Source: Chloroflexota bacterium (GTDB lineage Bacteria; Chloroflexota; UBA6077; CF-72). Taken from it: DNA of 64,000 bases. The notes beneath the pieces were generated by a model, which saw only the letters and a list, made by a program, of their open reading frames with translations, did no database searches and was not told where the DNA came from. This document shows positions 27,261 to 37,498 of the stretch, in pieces. The DNA is taken from contig JACPOP010000015.1 in the NCBI GenBank assembly GCA_016191465.1, forward strand, positions 124,001 to 188,000, given 5' to 3'. The position numbers and the translations under genes were made by a program. Numbering within the stretch: position 1 is the first letter of the stretch; the number at the start of each line of letters is the position of its first letter.

Positions 27261-30200
27261 ATGCCCCAGGACGTCATCGAGATCCGCGGCGCGCGGCAGC
27301 ACAACCTCAAGAACATCGACCTCACGATCCCGCGCGACAAGCTGGTGGTCATCACCGGCCTCTCGGGCAGCGGGAAGTCGTCGCTGGCGTTCGACACCCT
27401 GTACGCGGAGGGGCAGCGTCGCTATGTCGAGTCCCTGTCGTCGTATGCCCGCCAGTTCCTGGGGCAGATGGACAAGCCGGATGTCGAGTACATCTCAGGC
27501 CTCTCCCCGGCAATCTCCATTGACCAGAAAGGCGCCAGCCACAACCCGCGCTCGACCGTCGGGACTGTCACGGAGATTTACGACTACCTGCGGCTCCTGT
27601 ACGCACGCGTCGGACGCCCCCACTGCCCGAAGTGTGGCCGGCCGATCCAGCAGCAGTCGTCCGAGCAGATCATCGACGCCGTGATGGTGATGCCAGAGGG
27701 TGCACGGATCATGGTCCTGGCGCCGCTGGTCAAGGATCGCAAGGGCGAATACCAGGCAGTCTTCGACGACGTCCGCAAGGCGGGCTTCGTTCGGGTGCGG
27801 GTGGACGGTGAGGTTCGCGACCTCTCGGACGAGCTCGCCCTCGAGAAACAGAAGAAGCACTCCATCGAAGTCGTCGTGGATCGCCTGGTGGTCTCGCGCG
27901 CACAGGAAGACAAGTCGCGCATCGCCGACTCGGTGGAGCAGGCCCTGAAGATGGGCTCTGGCCAGGTTGTCATCGCCGAGCCGAAGCCAGACGGCGGATG
28001 GAGCGACACCTTGTTCAGTGAGCAGTTCGCCTGTCCGCACGACGGCACCTCGTTGCCCCCGATCGAGCCGCGCTCGTTTTCGTTCAATACGCCCCATGGG
28101 GCGTGTCCCACGTGCACCGGCCTGGGGACTCGCCTAGAGGTTGACCCTGACCTGGTGATGCCGAACAAGGACCTGAGCCTGTCGCAGGGGGCGATCGCCA
28201 CCTGGGGGAAGGCGGGGATCAACGGCAACAGCTATTACCGCGCCATCCTGGAGGCCGCCGCGCGCCACTATGGGTTCTCGATGGACGTGCCGGTACGGGA
28301 TCTGGAGGAGCGCAGCCTCGAGCGGATCCTGTATGGCTCGGACGGCGAGCGCATCCCCATGCGCCACCAGGGCAAGACCGGCCGGGTACATGAGTACCGC
28401 ACCCACTACGAAGGCGTCATCCCGAACATCGAGCGACGCTTCAAGGAGACTGAGTCGGACTTTATCCGCGAGGACCTGCAGCGGTACATGTCGCCCCGCC
28501 CCTGCCCCACGTGCCAGGGTGCGCGGTTGAAGCCTGAGGTGCTGGCGATCACGATTGCCGGCCGCAACGTCGACGAAGTCACCCACTACTCCATTCAGCG
28601 CGCCCTGAGCTTCTTCACCGCGCTGGACGAGCGTCGGCCCGCCGAAGATGAAGCGCGCGCCGCCACACCCAAGAGCGCCTCGGGACGGACGGGCGCGGGC
28701 TTCACCTACCCGGAGGAGCGCGGGCTGACGCTCACGGACCGCGAGTTTGCCATCGGCCGGCAGATTTTGAAGGAGATCCGGGAACGCCTGCGGTTCCTCG
28801 TGGACGTTGGCCTGGACTACCTGACGCTGGCGCGTACCGCGGCCACGCTCTCCGGCGGCGAGGCGCAACGGATTCGCCTGGCCACCCAGATCGGATCAGG
28901 CTTGACGGGGGTGCTGTATATCCTCGATGAACCGAGCATTGGGCTCCACCAGCGCGACAATGCGCGCCTGATCCGCACCCTGCACCGTCTGCGCGACCTG
29001 GGGAACACGCTGATCGTGGTCGAGCATGACGAGGACACCATGCGTGCGTCCGACTGGATCGTGGACATGGGCCCGGGCGCGGGCGAGCACGGGGGCCGGG
29101 TGGTCGCCGAGGGACCGCTGGAGGAGATCCTGCGAACGTCCGGGTCGCAGACCGCGCGGTACCTGAACGGTGACATCCGGATTGACATTCCGACCGAGCG
29201 GCGCGAGGGCAACGGCCACGCGCTGAGCATCCGGGGAGCACGTGAGAACAACCTGAAGGACGTGAGCGTCGACGTGCCCCTCGGCTGCTTCGTGGCAATC
29301 ACGGGTGTGTCGGGCTCTGGCAAGTCGTCGCTCATCAATGCCACGCTCCACAAAGCGCTCGCAAACCACCTCCATCGCGCGCGTGAGGTTGCTGGCAGCC
29401 ACGACCGTATCGAGGGCCTGGAGCACCTGGACAAGGTGATCGACATCGACCAATCGGCCATCGGGCGGACGCCGCGCTCGAACCCGGCAACCTACGTGGG
29501 GCTGTTCACGCCCGTCCGCGAGCTGTTCTCGCAGGTCCCGGAGTCGCGGCTGCGCGGTTACCAGCCCGGCCGATTTTCGTTTAACGTGAAGGGCGGACGG
29601 TGTGAAGCCTGCCAGGGCGACGGCATCCTGAAAATCGAGATGCAGTTCCTCCCGGACGTGTACGTGCCGTGCGAGGTGTGCCACGGCAAGCGGTACAACC
29701 GGGAGACGTTGGAGATCCGCTACAAGGGCAAGAACGTGGCCGACGTGCTGGAGATGACGGTGGAGGAGGCCCTGGACTTCTTTCAGAACGTCCCGACGCT
29801 GAGGAACAAGCTCCAGACACTGTTCGACGTGGGGCTCGGGTACATTCACCTCGGCCAGTCGGCCACGACGCTTTCGGGCGGCGAGGCGCAGCGTGTCAAG
29901 CTGTCGAGCGAGCTTGCCCGTCGCGCCACCGGCCGCACCATCTACATCCTGGACGAGCCGACCACGGGTCTCCACTTCGCCGACGTGCAGCGCTTGCTGG
30001 GCGTGCTCCAGCGGTTGGTGGACACGGGCAACACGGTCCTGGTCATCGAGCACAACCTGGACGTGATCAAGACAGCCGACTGGGTGATCGACCTCGGCCC
30101 CGAGGGGGGCGACAAGGGTGGCGAGATCGTGGCCATTGGCACGCCCGAGGCGGTTGCGAATGTGCGAGCCAGCTACACGGGCCAGTTTTTGAAGCCGATG

Positions 30201-30305
30201 CTGGAGCGGGGCCGCGCCGCTCGCCCGGCTGAGCGCCGGAATGGCGCCGCCGGCTCGACGAAGGCTCCCGGCGAGGCGCGGACGCTCGCGGCGGCCGTCG
30301 CGTAG
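27261..30305 (+). CDS. uvrA: UvrABC excinuclease subunit A
   Basis: DNA-damage recognition ATPase of nucleotide excision repair; 1014 aa. Two ABC modules: first Walker [23 protein letters not shown], UvrB-binding region following it, zinc finger [11 protein letters not shown] and CPTCTGLG, signature [21 protein letters not shown]; second Walker [24 protein letters not shown]...[10 protein letters not shown] zinc module, signature [15 protein letters not shown], and [21 protein letters not shown] ~45-residue loop near 455-490 ([18 protein letters not shown]) is longer than usual. The SOS-like box upstream pairs it with uvrB. Confidence 0.97.
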   Translation: MPQDVIEIRGARQHNLKNIDLTIPRDKLVVITGLSGSGKSSLAFDTLYAEGQRRYVESLSSYARQFLGQMDKPDVEYISGLSPAISIDQKGASHNPRSTVGTVTEIYDYLRLLYARVGRPHCPKCGRPIQQQSSEQIIDAVMVMPEGARIMVLAPLVKDRKGEYQAVFDDVRKAGFVRVRVDGEVRDLSDELALEKQKKHSIEVVVDRLVVSRAQEDKSRIADSVEQALKMGSGQVVIAEPKPDGGWSDTLFSEQFACPHDGTSLPPIEPRSFSFNTPHGACPTCTGLGTRLEVDPDLVMPNKDLSLSQGAIATWGKAGINGNSYYRAILEAAARHYGFSMDVPVRDLEERSLERILYGSDGERIPMRHQGKTGRVHEYRTHYEGVIPNIERRFKETESDFIREDLQRYMSPRPCPTCQGARLKPEVLAITIAGRNVDEVTHYSIQRALSFFTALDERRPAEDEARAATPKSASGRTGAGFTYPEERGLTLTDREFAIGRQILKEIRERLRFLVDVGLDYLTLARTAATLSGGEAQRIRLATQIGSGLTGVLYILDEPSIGLHQRDNARLIRTLHRLRDLGNTLIVVEHDEDTMRASDWIVDMGPGAGEHGGRVVAEGPLEEILRTSGSQTARYLNGDIRIDIPTERREGNGHALSIRGARENNLKDVSVDVPLGCFVAITGVSGSGKSSLINATLHKALANHLHRAREVAGSHDRIEGLEHLDKVIDIDQSAIGRTPRSNPATYVGLFTPVRELFSQVPESRLRGYQPGRFSFNVKGGRCEACQGDGILKIEMQFLPDVYVPCEVCHGKRYNRETLEIRYKGKNVADVLEMTVEEALDFFQNVPTLRNKLQTLFDVGLGYIHLGQSATTLSGGEAQRVKLSSELARRATGRTIYILDEPTTGLHFADVQRLLGVLQRLVDTGNTVLVIEHNLDVIKTADWVIDLGPEGGDKGGEIVAIGTPEAVANVRASYTGQFLKPMLERGRAARPAERRNGAAGSTKAPGEARTLAAAVA

Positions 30306-30375
30306 CGGACCGCGCGGGATGCCGCGGCGTAGGGGTTGCTTACACGCTCCTCGCCGAAGGATCCGGTCCAGGCAG

Positions 30376-31305
30376 TCAGTCCACCCTCTCGCGTTGCGGC
30401 CGTGCGCCCACGTGCGTGACGCACAGGGAACCCAGGCGGTTTCCTTCGGTCAGCGCCTCCGCCGGGGACAGCCGATCCAGCCACGCGGCCAGGAAGCCGC
30501 CGCAGAAGGCGTCGCCCGCGCCTGTCGTATCCAGCACCTCCGCTGCAGCCACGGCCGGGCGGTGAACCGCTTCGGCGCCACTGCCGAGCCATATCGCGCC
30601 AGCGCCACCGAGCTTGACGACAACCTCGGGGAAATGCCGTGCGAGGCGGCTGGCCACAGTCTCCGCTCCAAGGTCTGACACCTGGGCAAGAGCCCGCGCC
30701 TCGTCGAGGTTGGCAATGCAGAGAGACGTCCCGACGGTCCATTCGAGAACCCGCTTGGCACCCACCCGTGCAACGAGAGATGCGGCCCCGGGGTCAATCG
30801 AGGTCGTCATGCCCGCTGCATGGGCGAGCTCAAGCGCATGGAGGGCGGCGGCGCGGGTCTCCTGGTACAGGAGCAGGTAGCCCGAGAGGTGGAGGTGGTG
30901 GCCGGGCTCAAACAGGTCGGAGGGAACATGCTCAGGCCGCAGACTGAGGTTGGCGCCGCGGTCGGTCAGCATGGACCGCTCGCCGCCTGGCTCGACCAGC
31001 GACACCACGAGCCCGGTCGGAGCGCCCATTTCAACTGATCCGTGGACGGTCACGCCCCAGCGCTGGAGGTCGGCGACGTTCAGGTGACTGAAAGGATCGT
31101 CGCCGAGGCGTGTGACAAAGTGAACCTCGTGTCGTCCGGTCCAGCCGAGCCAGGCGGCCTGGCTCGCTCCGGAGCCGCCTGGGAGGGCGGTGATCCGGGC
31201 TCGGGTATCGCTGCGATGGGCCAGCGGCTCGCGCAGGCGCACGATCAGGTCGGCGACGAGATCGCCCAGGACGACGACCCTGCTCCGCGGCACGGGCTTC
31301 TTCAA
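30376..31305 (-). CDS. psuK: PfkB-family sugar/nucleoside kinase, probable pseudouridine kinase
   Basis: 309 aa ribokinase-family enzyme: VVLGDLVADLIVRL at the N-terminus, GGSGASQAAWLGWTG (first PfkB signature region), FVTRLGDDPFS, and the ATP/catalytic motif LDTTGAGDAFCGGFLAAWL with the GAGD catalytic Asp. Assigned to pseudouridine phosphorylation because its TTG start overlaps the psuG stop by 4 bases; PfkB substrate cannot be read from sequence alone. Ends convergently with uvrA. Confidence 0.8.
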   Translation of the reverse strand: MKKPVPRSRVVVLGDLVADLIVRLREPLAHRSDTRARITALPGGSGASQAAWLGWTGRHEVHFVTRLGDDPFSHLNVADLQRWGVTVHGSVEMGAPTGLVVSLVEPGGERSMLTDRGANLSLRPEHVPSDLFEPGHHLHLSGYLLLYQETRAAALHALELAHAAGMTTSIDPGAASLVARVGAKRVLEWTVGTSLCIANLDEARALAQVSDLGAETVASRLARHFPEVVVKLGGAGAIWLGSGAEAVHRPAVAAAEVLDTTGAGDAFCGGFLAAWLDRLSPAEALTEGNRLGSLCVTHVGARPQRERVD

Positions 31306-32201
31306 CCGCCGGCGTAGGCGGCGGCGATTCGCGCGGCGAGCCGGGCGTTGGCCAGCACGAGCGCGATGTTCACACGCAGGCTGGCCCCCTCGGTCTCTCT
31401 GTGGAAGTAGTCCAGCAGGAACGGCGTCACGGCCTTCCCGGTGATTCCTGCTGACTTTGCTGCTCGCAGCCCCTCGTTAAGGGTCCGATCGTGGACCCGT
31501 TCGTCCAGTTGCGCCTCGCGCCGGACTGGGTTCGCCACGACGAGGCCGTTCCGTAGCCCGAGGTCGTCCTGTACCCTGAGCACCGCGGCCACGCCGGCGG
31601 GCGTATCGATCCGCCAGTCCAGCCGGTGAGGTGAGTCTGCCAGGTAGAAGCGCGGGAACCAGTCGGTTCCGAAGCCGATCACCGGGACGTTCAGGGTTTC
31701 CAGGCGCTCAAGGGTCGCGGCGACGTCCAGGATGGACTTCACCCCGGCACAGACCACCGCGATGCGCGTCTGCGCGAGAGTCTGCAGGTCAGCCGATTCG
31801 TCCCAGGATTCACGTGCTCCGCGGTGTACCCCGCCGAGTCCGCCCGTGGCGAAAATGCGGATTCCAGCCCGAGCCGCGAGGTAGGCGGTGCTGGCCACGG
31901 TCGTCGCGCCATGTGCGTTGGCCGCGATCGCCAGGGGCAGGTCCCGAACGCTGACCTTGGCGACACCCTCGTGCAGGGCAATGAGGGCCAGGTCATCGCT
32001 GGTGAGCCCAATGACGGCTTCGCCGCCGACGATGGCGACGGTCGCCGGAACCGCACCTTCCTCGCGTACAACGGCCTCGATGTCACGCGCGACCTCGATG
32101 TTCCGCGGCCGAGGCAACCCGTGGGCAATGATCGTGCTTTCGAGCGCGACGACGGGACGCCCTTCCTGGAGCGCGGCCGAAACTTCGGCGTGGATCCTCA
32201 C
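31302..32201 (-). CDS. psuG: pseudouridine-5'-phosphate glycosidase
   Basis: Splits pseudouridine 5'-phosphate into uracil and ribose 5-phosphate; 299 aa from GTG 32201. Signatures: VVALESTIIAHGLPRPRN, AIVGGEAVIGLT, TTVASTAYLAARAGIRIFATGGLGGVHRG, VCAGVKSILDVAATLE, and NGLVVANPV near the C-terminus. The track's ATG 32279 would add 26 residues unlike the family, so I prefer the later start. With psuK it makes a complete pseudouridine salvage pair. Confidence 0.9.
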   Translation of the reverse strand: MRIHAEVSAALQEGRPVVALESTIIAHGLPRPRNIEVARDIEAVVREEGAVPATVAIVGGEAVIGLTSDDLALIALHEGVAKVSVRDLPLAIAANAHGATTVASTAYLAARAGIRIFATGGLGGVHRGARESWDESADLQTLAQTRIAVVCAGVKSILDVAATLERLETLNVPVIGFGTDWFPRFYLADSPHRLDWRIDTPAGVAAVLRVQDDLGLRNGLVVANPVRREAQLDERVHDRTLNEGLRAAKSAGITGKAVTPFLLDYFHRETEGASLRVNIALVLANARLAARIAAAYAGG

Positions 32202-32364
32202 AATTGGATGGTACGGGCGTCGCTGGCGGGGCGCGGCGCCACAACGTACCGCGTGCCACCTGCGTGTGCTGTCGGCCATGAAGCCGCGGGGTGCGCCTCA
32301 GCCGTATAGCCGCGGGGAGCCGAACGGAAGCTCCACCTCAGATCAACGCAAAGGGCTCTCCGGA

Positions 32365-32556
32365 ATGCCTCGCTTCATCGCAGCCGCCTTCGAGCGCCGC
32401 TCTCGGCAGATCTGCATCGCACTGGGCCTAATGGCCCTCGGGCTTGCGGGATGCACCACCACGACCGCCCCGGCTCCGACCGCGCCGCCGCCCGCCGCGG
32501 CAGATCTTGCTGAAGCCATCGTCGACGCCGTCCAAGGCGACGAATCCGGCGAGTAG
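32365..32556 (+). CDS. small lipoprotein
   Basis: 63 aa: a basic N-terminus, a hydrophobic stretch and lipobox ICIALGLMALGLAGC (Cys30), then a Thr/Pro/Ala-rich mature part and an acidic end (AEAIVDAVQGDESGE). The mature part is only ~34 residues, so it is probably a surface or linker peptide with no known fold. A clear intrinsic terminator follows, which supports a real transcript. Confidence 0.6.
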   Translation: MPRFIAAAFERRSRQICIALGLMALGLAGCTTTTAPAPTAPPPAAADLAEAIVDAVQGDESGE

Positions 32557-32858
32557 GCCCCACTCTCGCGGTCATCGTGTGCGCGGTGGCCTGAGATCGT
32601 CGAAAGGGCCCGGTTCCTGTTGGAGTCGGGCCCTTTCGTTGCTCGCGTAGCGGGCTCTTGGCGGGCAGGGAGGTGGCGGGCGCCGTGCGGACGCTCCTCC
32701 GCTCCGGCCATTGTCACGGAGGACCTGGCGTCCACCAAGCTGGAGGAGGCTCACGTCGAGTGGCCGGACATTGGGGCGGCTCCCCACCCCACTACTCACC
32801 CGCGGCAACGAGAAGTTCAGACGGCGCTACAGACTCCATACGTTTCCAACCCCCCGGG
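32557..32858. other. 302-base gap between small lipoprotein and tRNA-Arg
   Basis: Contains the terminator at 32601-32640. In the remaining ~200 bases I see no ORF with coding character, no repeat of the families found elsewhere and no second tRNA. On the minus strand it is the 3' flank of the tRNA gene. Confidence 0.5.
32601..32640 (+). terminator. rho-independent-type terminator
   Basis: CGAAAGGGCCCG-N14-CGGGCCCTTTCG is a perfect 12 bp stem that ends in CCCTTTCGTT. It lies 45 bases after the small lipoprotein stop. Confidence 0.7.
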
Positions 32859-32931
32859 TGCCCCCGGCCGGACTCGAACCAGCGACCTTGTAGTTAGAAG
32901 CTACCTGCTCTATCCGCTGAGCTACGGGGGC
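32859..32931 (-). tRNA. tRNA-Arg (anticodon TCT)
   Basis: The 73-base cloverleaf has a perfect 7 bp acceptor stem (GCCCCCG/CGGGGGC), D-arm GCTC-AGCGGATA-GAGC, anticodon loop CTTCTAA giving TCT (32896-32898), T-arm GCTGG-TTCGAGT-CCGGC and discriminator A. The anticodon stem has a G27/A43 mismatch at its outer end. CCA is not encoded (CCC follows). It reads AGA codons, which are rare in this GC-rich genome. Confidence 0.93.
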
Positions 32932-33072
32932 AACGGGGCGCACGTGCAGCATGACCGCCTGGCCCAGTATGCCGCTCGCTGAGCACTGCGCGCCTGACGG
33001 GTGCGGGCGGGATTCTACCCGGGCACAGAATCTGGCGCCGAAGGCGCCGCCTGTCGGAAGCGGTCTTCCGGT

Positions 33073-33465
33073 CTACACGCGCTGGAAGATGCGGTCGCCA
33101 CTGAAGATGTTGCGCATCTTGAGGGGCGCGGGAGTCTCCATGAGCTGCCAGGCGCGCAGCCGCCAGCCTGGATATAGGAACCACGGCTCCTCGAGGATCC
33201 ACTCGGCTCGATAGACCCAGGCGGGGCGGGGGAGCCCGTCCTGCCAGCACAGCCAGTCCACCGCGGCCGCGAGCAGCGAAGCCCAGCGCAGGTGCTCCAG
33301 GTTGGTCGGGACCTCGATCGGATCCGCCATGAGCCGTGGGCGCTCCTCGGGGTCGGCATGGCGCCAGTCATCAAGGAAATCGCCGACCGCCACCCAGGGA
33401 TCCGTGCCGCGTACAAGCCGGTCGAGCGCTCCGCGGGCCGTCGAGCGTTCAGGCGCTTTCGCCAT
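33073..33465 (-). CDS. partner protein of the nucleotidyltransferase cassette
   Basis: 130 aa from ATG 33465, overlapping the nucleotidyltransferase gene by 17 bases. Trp- and Pro-rich sequence with conserved-looking blocks VAVGDFLDDWRHAD, LRWASLLAAAVDWLCWQDGL, LEEPWFLYPGWRLRAWQL and a C-terminal PAPLKMRNIFSGDRIFQRV. I recall this C-terminal pattern (TPAP+K/R+NIF.GD..L.R) from small genes next to DUF6036 nucleotidyltransferases, but know no proven function. Probably the partner of a two-gene TA-like unit. Confidence 0.6.
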   Translation of the reverse strand: MAKAPERSTARGALDRLVRGTDPWVAVGDFLDDWRHADPEERPRLMADPIEVPTNLEHLRWASLLAAAVDWLCWQDGLPRPAWVYRAEWILEEPWFLYPGWRLRAWQLMETPAPLKMRNIFSGDRIFQRV

Positions 33466-33961
33466 CGAACAGGTCCTCGACGAGATACTGGATCCGCGCA
33501 GTGAGCAGCCGTTCGGGGACAAATGTGCGCACCAGCTCCAGTGCCTCCGACGCCGATCTCAGCCCAGACACCCTTCGGAGCACTTGAAGGTCGCGCAGGT
33601 CTTCCGGTCGGCCTGCGAGAGCCTTGAGGGCAAACACGTAGCTTGGTGGTGGCACGTAGATGCGAAGGCCTGGGAATTCCGCCCAAAATTCGATAGGTGG
33701 CGTCGTGTACAAGAAACCCTTGACCGCGTCATTGAGCCAGGCTGGATTGAGACCATGCTCACGTGCGACGCGGGTGGCAGCCTCGCGGATCGCCGCCGGC
33801 TCGGCGGCGAAGTACGCGTCAACATCTTTTGTTGCCTCGCGAGCATGGAGGACGAGCGACATATAGGCACCGCCCAGGAGGAGGATTTCCCCCCGAAGGC
33901 CCTGCTCAAGGAGCAGCTCGCCGACACGTCGAAGGGAACGGGTTATCTCCGTTGCTTGCAC
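33449..33961 (-). CDS. DUF6036/AbiEii-like nucleotidyltransferase
   Basis: 170 aa from GTG 33961. Minimal nucleotidyltransferase core LLLGGAYMSLVLHAREATKDVDAYF (GG, then Arg/Thr and DVD carboxylates; about residues 21-45), then VKGFLYTTPPIEFWAEFPGLRIYVPPPSYVFALKALAGRPEDLRDL, which matches the AbiEii/DUF6036 plan where a Lys and a late Asp complete the site. Such proteins act in MNT-type toxin or abortive infection systems. The overlap with the next gene supports a functional pair. Confidence 0.7.
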   Translation of the reverse strand: MQATEITRSLRRVGELLLEQGLRGEILLLGGAYMSLVLHAREATKDVDAYFAAEPAAIREAATRVAREHGLNPAWLNDAVKGFLYTTPPIEFWAEFPGLRIYVPPPSYVFALKALAGRPEDLRDLQVLRRVSGLRSASEALELVRTFVPERLLTARIQYLVEDLFDGESA

Positions 33962-34097
33962 GGCTGCTCCCGTGTCTCCGGTAGCGGGGCCGATCGACGG
34001 GCTTGCTGCTCGAGTGAGGCGGCCTGCCGCGCTTGAGACCGGCGGAAGGCAGCGTACCGGCGCCTCGGCGGACCAGTGGCCACCCCGGACGAGCGGT

Positions 34098-34445
34098 CTA
34101 CTCGGCCTTGCGGCGGCGCCCCCGCCGGCCAGGCTGGCGGGCTTCCTTGACCTGGAAGACCACCGCGTCAGCCGTGTTGTCGCGCGCCCACTTGAGCGCC
34201 AGGCCGAGGCGCTTCGCGGCCTGACCAAGGCGACGCTTGAGTGCGCGCGGCGTCAACCCGTCGAGCTGCGCCTCACCGCCATCACCGACAGTCAGGGCGC
34301 GAAGCTGAGCCTCATACTCGGTGAGATCCATCTGCCCGCGGCGGGGGAAATACTTGGCCGTTTCATCTACTGAAAGTTTTCGTACTCGAACTGGCACGGA
34401 TAATTTGGCCTTTCCTGCAAGAGCATGTTGCTCCATGGTGTTCAA
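34098..34445 (-). CDS. small basic protein of unknown function
   Basis: 115 aa. N-terminal SVPVRVRKLSVDETAKYFPRRGQMDLTEYEAQLRAL and a C-terminal LKRRLGQAAKRLGLALKWARDNTADAVVFQVKEARQ ending in a Lys/Arg-rich tail. No family recognised; the C-terminal part resembles small proteins with a basic helix, so nucleic acid binding is possible. Either ATG 34445 or 34436 could start it. It lies upstream of the nucleotidyltransferase pair in the same direction, with 136 bases between them. Confidence 0.55.
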   Translation of the reverse strand: MNTMEQHALAGKAKLSVPVRVRKLSVDETAKYFPRRGQMDLTEYEAQLRALTVGDGGEAQLDGLTPRALKRRLGQAAKRLGLALKWARDNTADAVVFQVKEARQPGRRGRRRKAE

Positions 34446-34528
34446 TCGTCAACCGTAGTCGCACGCGGTGCTTACCGTCAAGGAGTACCCCGAGTCAAGT
34501 CCCCTCTGAGTTGCACATGATGGGCTCG

Positions 34529-36223
34529 TCAGACGCGAGAAAACGCGGCTGCCTCGCCCCACACCTGTCGAAACACGTCAGAAATCTCTCCCAGCGTACA
34601 CAGCGACTCAACAGCCTCCACGATGATGGGCATAACGTTCTCGTTTGCGTCGCGAGCGGCAGAATCGAGGCGGCCAAGGATCTCATGACAACGGACCTGG
34701 TCGCGCCGTTCTCGGAGCAGTCTTAGCCGCTCCGATTGCTGCTCGCGAACCAGTGGGTCGACGACCAGGATGTCGGCAACAGGCTCTGGCTGGGTGCTCT
34801 GGAATTGATTGAGGCCAACGATGATGCGCTTACGCTCCTCGATCTCCCGCTGATAGCGGTAGGCGGCCTCTTGAATCTCCCCCTGAATGTAGCCCTGTTC
34901 CACGGCGGAAAGCGCTCCGCCGAGGCTGTCGATACGCTCGATGTACTCCCAGGCTCGACGCTCCACCTCGTCCGTAAGCGATTCGACGTAATAGGAGCCC
35001 CCGAGCGGGTCCACGACCTCGGCCACTCCGCTCTCGTAGGCGAGGACTTGCTGTGTGCGGAGTGCTACCTGCGCGGTCTCCGCGGTTGGCAGCGCCAGGG
35101 CTTCATCCTTCGCGTTGGTGTGCAGCGACTGGGTGCCGCCGAGGATCGCCGCCAGCGCCTGGACGGTCACGCGAGCGACGTTGTTGTCGATCTGCTGGGC
35201 CATCAGCGTCACCCCCGCCGTCTGGGTATGAAATCGCAGTATCCAGGAGCGAGGGTCCTGGGCGTGGAAGCGCTCCTTCATGATCCGCGCCCACATGCGA
35301 CGGGCCGCACGGAACTTCGCCACCTCTTCAAACAGGTCATTGTGACTGTCAAAGAAGAAGCTCAAGCGAGAGGCGAAGGCGTCGACTTCCAGGCCAGCTT
35401 CCATCGCGGCCCGCACGTATTCGATCCCGTTCGCCAGGGTGAACGCCAGCTCCTGGACCGCCGTGGCGCCTGCTTCGCGCATGTGGTAGCCGCTAATGGA
35501 GATCGTGTTCCAGCGCGGAATTTCACGGCCGCAGTACGCGAAAAGGTCGGTGATCAGGCGCATGCTGGGGCGTGGCGGGTAGATGTACGTGCCGCGGGCG
35601 ATGTACTCCTTCAGGATGTCGTTCTGGACCGTACCACTGATCGCGCGCGGGCTCACCCCCTGCCGCCGGGCAATGGCGACGTACAGGGCCAGCAGGATCG
35701 GCGCGGTGGCGTTGATGGTCATGCTGGTGGTCACCCGGTCGAGGGGAATGCCTTCCAGCAGGGTCTGCATGTCCTCGACGGAGCAGATGGAGACGCCCAC
35801 CTTGCCCACCTCGCCTTCGGCGAGCGGATGGTCGGCGTCGTAGCCCATCTGAGTCGGCAGGTCGAAGGCGACGGAGAGGCCAGTCTGCCCCCGCTCCAGC
35901 AGGTACCGGTAGCGCTGATTGGATTCCTGGGCGGTGGCGAAGCCGGCGTACTGGCGCATGGTCCAGAGACGCCCCCGGTACATGGTGGGCTGGATACCGC
36001 GGGTGAACGGGAGCTCGCCCGGGAAGCCCAGGCGCTCCATCTCATCCCAGCCCCGACTCGCCAGGTCCTCCGACGTGTAGAGGGGACGCCGCGAGATCTC
36101 GGACGTCGTCTCGAACAAGGTATCCCGCTCCGGCGAACCTTCGATCGCGCGCTTGAGCGTCGTATCCCGCCATTCGCGGGCGGTGCGCGACGCGCCACGG
36201 CGACTCCCTTCAGGGGGCGTCAC
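34529..36223 (-). CDS. mcmA: methylmalonyl-CoA mutase, large (catalytic) subunit
   Basis: Adenosylcobalamin-dependent isomerase of (R)-methylmalonyl-CoA to succinyl-CoA; 564 aa, the separate large subunit without the B12 domain. N-terminus [26 protein letters not shown] and [20 protein letters not shown]. Residues that decide specificity are of the methylmalonyl type: Tyr in MRQYAGF (Tyr89 of the Propionibacterium enzyme) and Arg in [12 protein letters not shown] (Arg207). GTG 36223 overlaps cinA by 14 bases. The B12-binding partner is not adjacent; the only one in the window is at 42707. Confidence 0.93.
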   Translation of the reverse strand: MTPPEGSRRGASRTAREWRDTTLKRAIEGSPERDTLFETTSEISRRPLYTSEDLASRGWDEMERLGFPGELPFTRGIQPTMYRGRLWTMRQYAGFATAQESNQRYRYLLERGQTGLSVAFDLPTQMGYDADHPLAEGEVGKVGVSICSVEDMQTLLEGIPLDRVTTSMTINATAPILLALYVAIARRQGVSPRAISGTVQNDILKEYIARGTYIYPPRPSMRLITDLFAYCGREIPRWNTISISGYHMREAGATAVQELAFTLANGIEYVRAAMEAGLEVDAFASRLSFFFDSHNDLFEEVAKFRAARRMWARIMKERFHAQDPRSWILRFHTQTAGVTLMAQQIDNNVARVTVQALAAILGGTQSLHTNAKDEALALPTAETAQVALRTQQVLAYESGVAEVVDPLGGSYYVESLTDEVERRAWEYIERIDSLGGALSAVEQGYIQGEIQEAAYRYQREIEERKRIIVGLNQFQSTQPEPVADILVVDPLVREQQSERLRLLRERRDQVRCHEILGRLDSAARDANENVMPIIVEAVESLCTLGEISDVFRQVWGEAAAFSRV

Positions 36224-37493
36224 GCTGCCCCATCGTGCTGCCAGCCTGTTCGGCGGATCGGGGCGGCATGGTGCAGAGGCGTTGCCATAGCAGCGTCAGC
36301 GCTTCCAGCGCGCCGCGCCGCTGGAACTCGGCGCGCGTCGTCGAATAGGACGTGCTGTGGACGAACGTCTCCCCGCCGATGTCGAGCGCGAAGTGCAGCG
36401 TGCCGACTGGCTTGGATTCGGATTCTGAAGGACCGGCGACACCCGTGGTGGCAATAGCCACGTCCGCGCCACTCTGCAGGCGGGCCGCGCTGGCCAGCGC
36501 AGCGGAGGTCTCCTGCGCCACCGTCCCGTGCACATCGAGAATCTCCGGCGGCACGCCCAGCCGCTCTTTGGCACCGCGGGTGTACGCCACGTAGCCCCCG
36601 AGGAAATAGTCCGACGCTCCTGGCGCCTCCGCCACCAATGCGGCGAGGTGGCCGCCGGTGGCGCTTTCGGCGGTCGTGAGCGTCAGTCCCCGCTCCCGCA
36701 ACAACGCACCAACCACCGCGGGAAAGCTGGCGGTCTCGTCTCCATACACCCACCGCCCCACCCGTTCCCGGACGCGCGGCTCGAAGTCGTCCAGCAGCGC
36801 CCTCGCTTCGTTCGCGGTGGCTGCCTTGGCCGTCAACCGGAGGTGTACGCCATCGTTCTTCGCGTACGTGGCAAGAGTGGGGTTAGTGGATCGAATTAAA
36901 TCGCCCACGGCCTCCTCCGCGTGCGACTCGCCGATGCCGATGAGCTTGAGCGTGCGCGAGACGATGGCGCCCGCTCCCACACGGGCGGCGAGACGCGGTA
37001 GCACTTGCTCGGCCCACATCTGCCGCATCTCGTGGGGCACTCCGGGCATGGACGCGATCACCGTGCCGTTCCGCTCTACCCACCAGCCGGGCGCCGTTCC
37101 AATCGGGTTCGGTAGGAACGTGCCGGAAGCGATTGTGGTGGCCTGCTTCACGTTTCGCTCGGGCATGGCCCGGCCGCGCTGGGCGAAGAATGCGCGCAGG
37201 GTGCGCTCGAGCTCCGGCTGCACTTCCAGCGGCTCGCCCATCACCTCGGCAATCGCCTCGCGGGTCAGGTCGTCCTCCGTCGGGCCGAGCCCCCCGGTCG
37301 TGATCACGAGGTCCGATCGGTCGAGCCCACGTCGGATCGCCTCGGCCAGGCGGCCCAGGTTGTCGCCGACGTGGGAGACGTAGAACAGGTCGATGCCCAG
37401 CGCGGGCAGCTCCTGGGCCAGGAACTGCGCGTTGGTGTCGAGGATCTGGCCGAGCAGCAGCTCGGTCCCGATGGAGAGAATTTCCGCCCGCAC
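36210..37493 (-). CDS. cinA: CinA-family nucleotide-modifying/repair protein
   Basis: 427 aa with both domains: N-terminal MoCF-like COG1058 ([50 protein letters not shown]) and C-terminal nicotinamide-nucleotide amidase domain ([16 protein letters not shown] with the catalytic Ser, [19 protein letters not shown]). Expected to recycle NMN and ADP-ribose-type metabolites. GTG 37493, five bases after the biotin carrier stop. Its presence inside an acyl-CoA operon has no obvious metabolic reason. Confidence 0.93.
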   Translation of the reverse strand: MRAEILSIGTELLLGQILDTNAQFLAQELPALGIDLFYVSHVGDNLGRLAEAIRRGLDRSDLVITTGGLGPTEDDLTREAIAEVMGEPLEVQPELERTLRAFFAQRGRAMPERNVKQATTIASGTFLPNPIGTAPGWWVERNGTVIASMPGVPHEMRQMWAEQVLPRLAARVGAGAIVSRTLKLIGIGESHAEEAVGDLIRSTNPTLATYAKNDGVHLRLTAKAATANEARALLDDFEPRVRERVGRWVYGDETASFPAVVGALLRERGLTLTTAESATGGHLAALVAEAPGASDYFLGGYVAYTRGAKERLGVPPEILDVHGTVAQETSAALASAARLQSGADVAIATTGVAGPSESESKPVGTLHFALDIGGETFVHSTSYSTTRAEFQRRGALEALTLLWQRLCTMPPRSAEQAGSTMGQRDAP

Positions 37494-37498
37494 GTCGG

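Noticed and set aside
33962-34228. N-terminal extension of the nucleotidyltransferase ORF
   Set aside because: The extra 89 codons are Arg/Ser/Ala-rich, unlike the family, and overlap the small gene upstream. GTG 33961 gives the normal length.
34736-36457. 573-codon plus-strand ORF opposite mcmA
   Set aside because: Shadow of the mutase gene. The same applies to 39964-41832 opposite pccB, 43959-45056 opposite the second mutase and 45970-47697 opposite acyl-CoA dehydrogenase.
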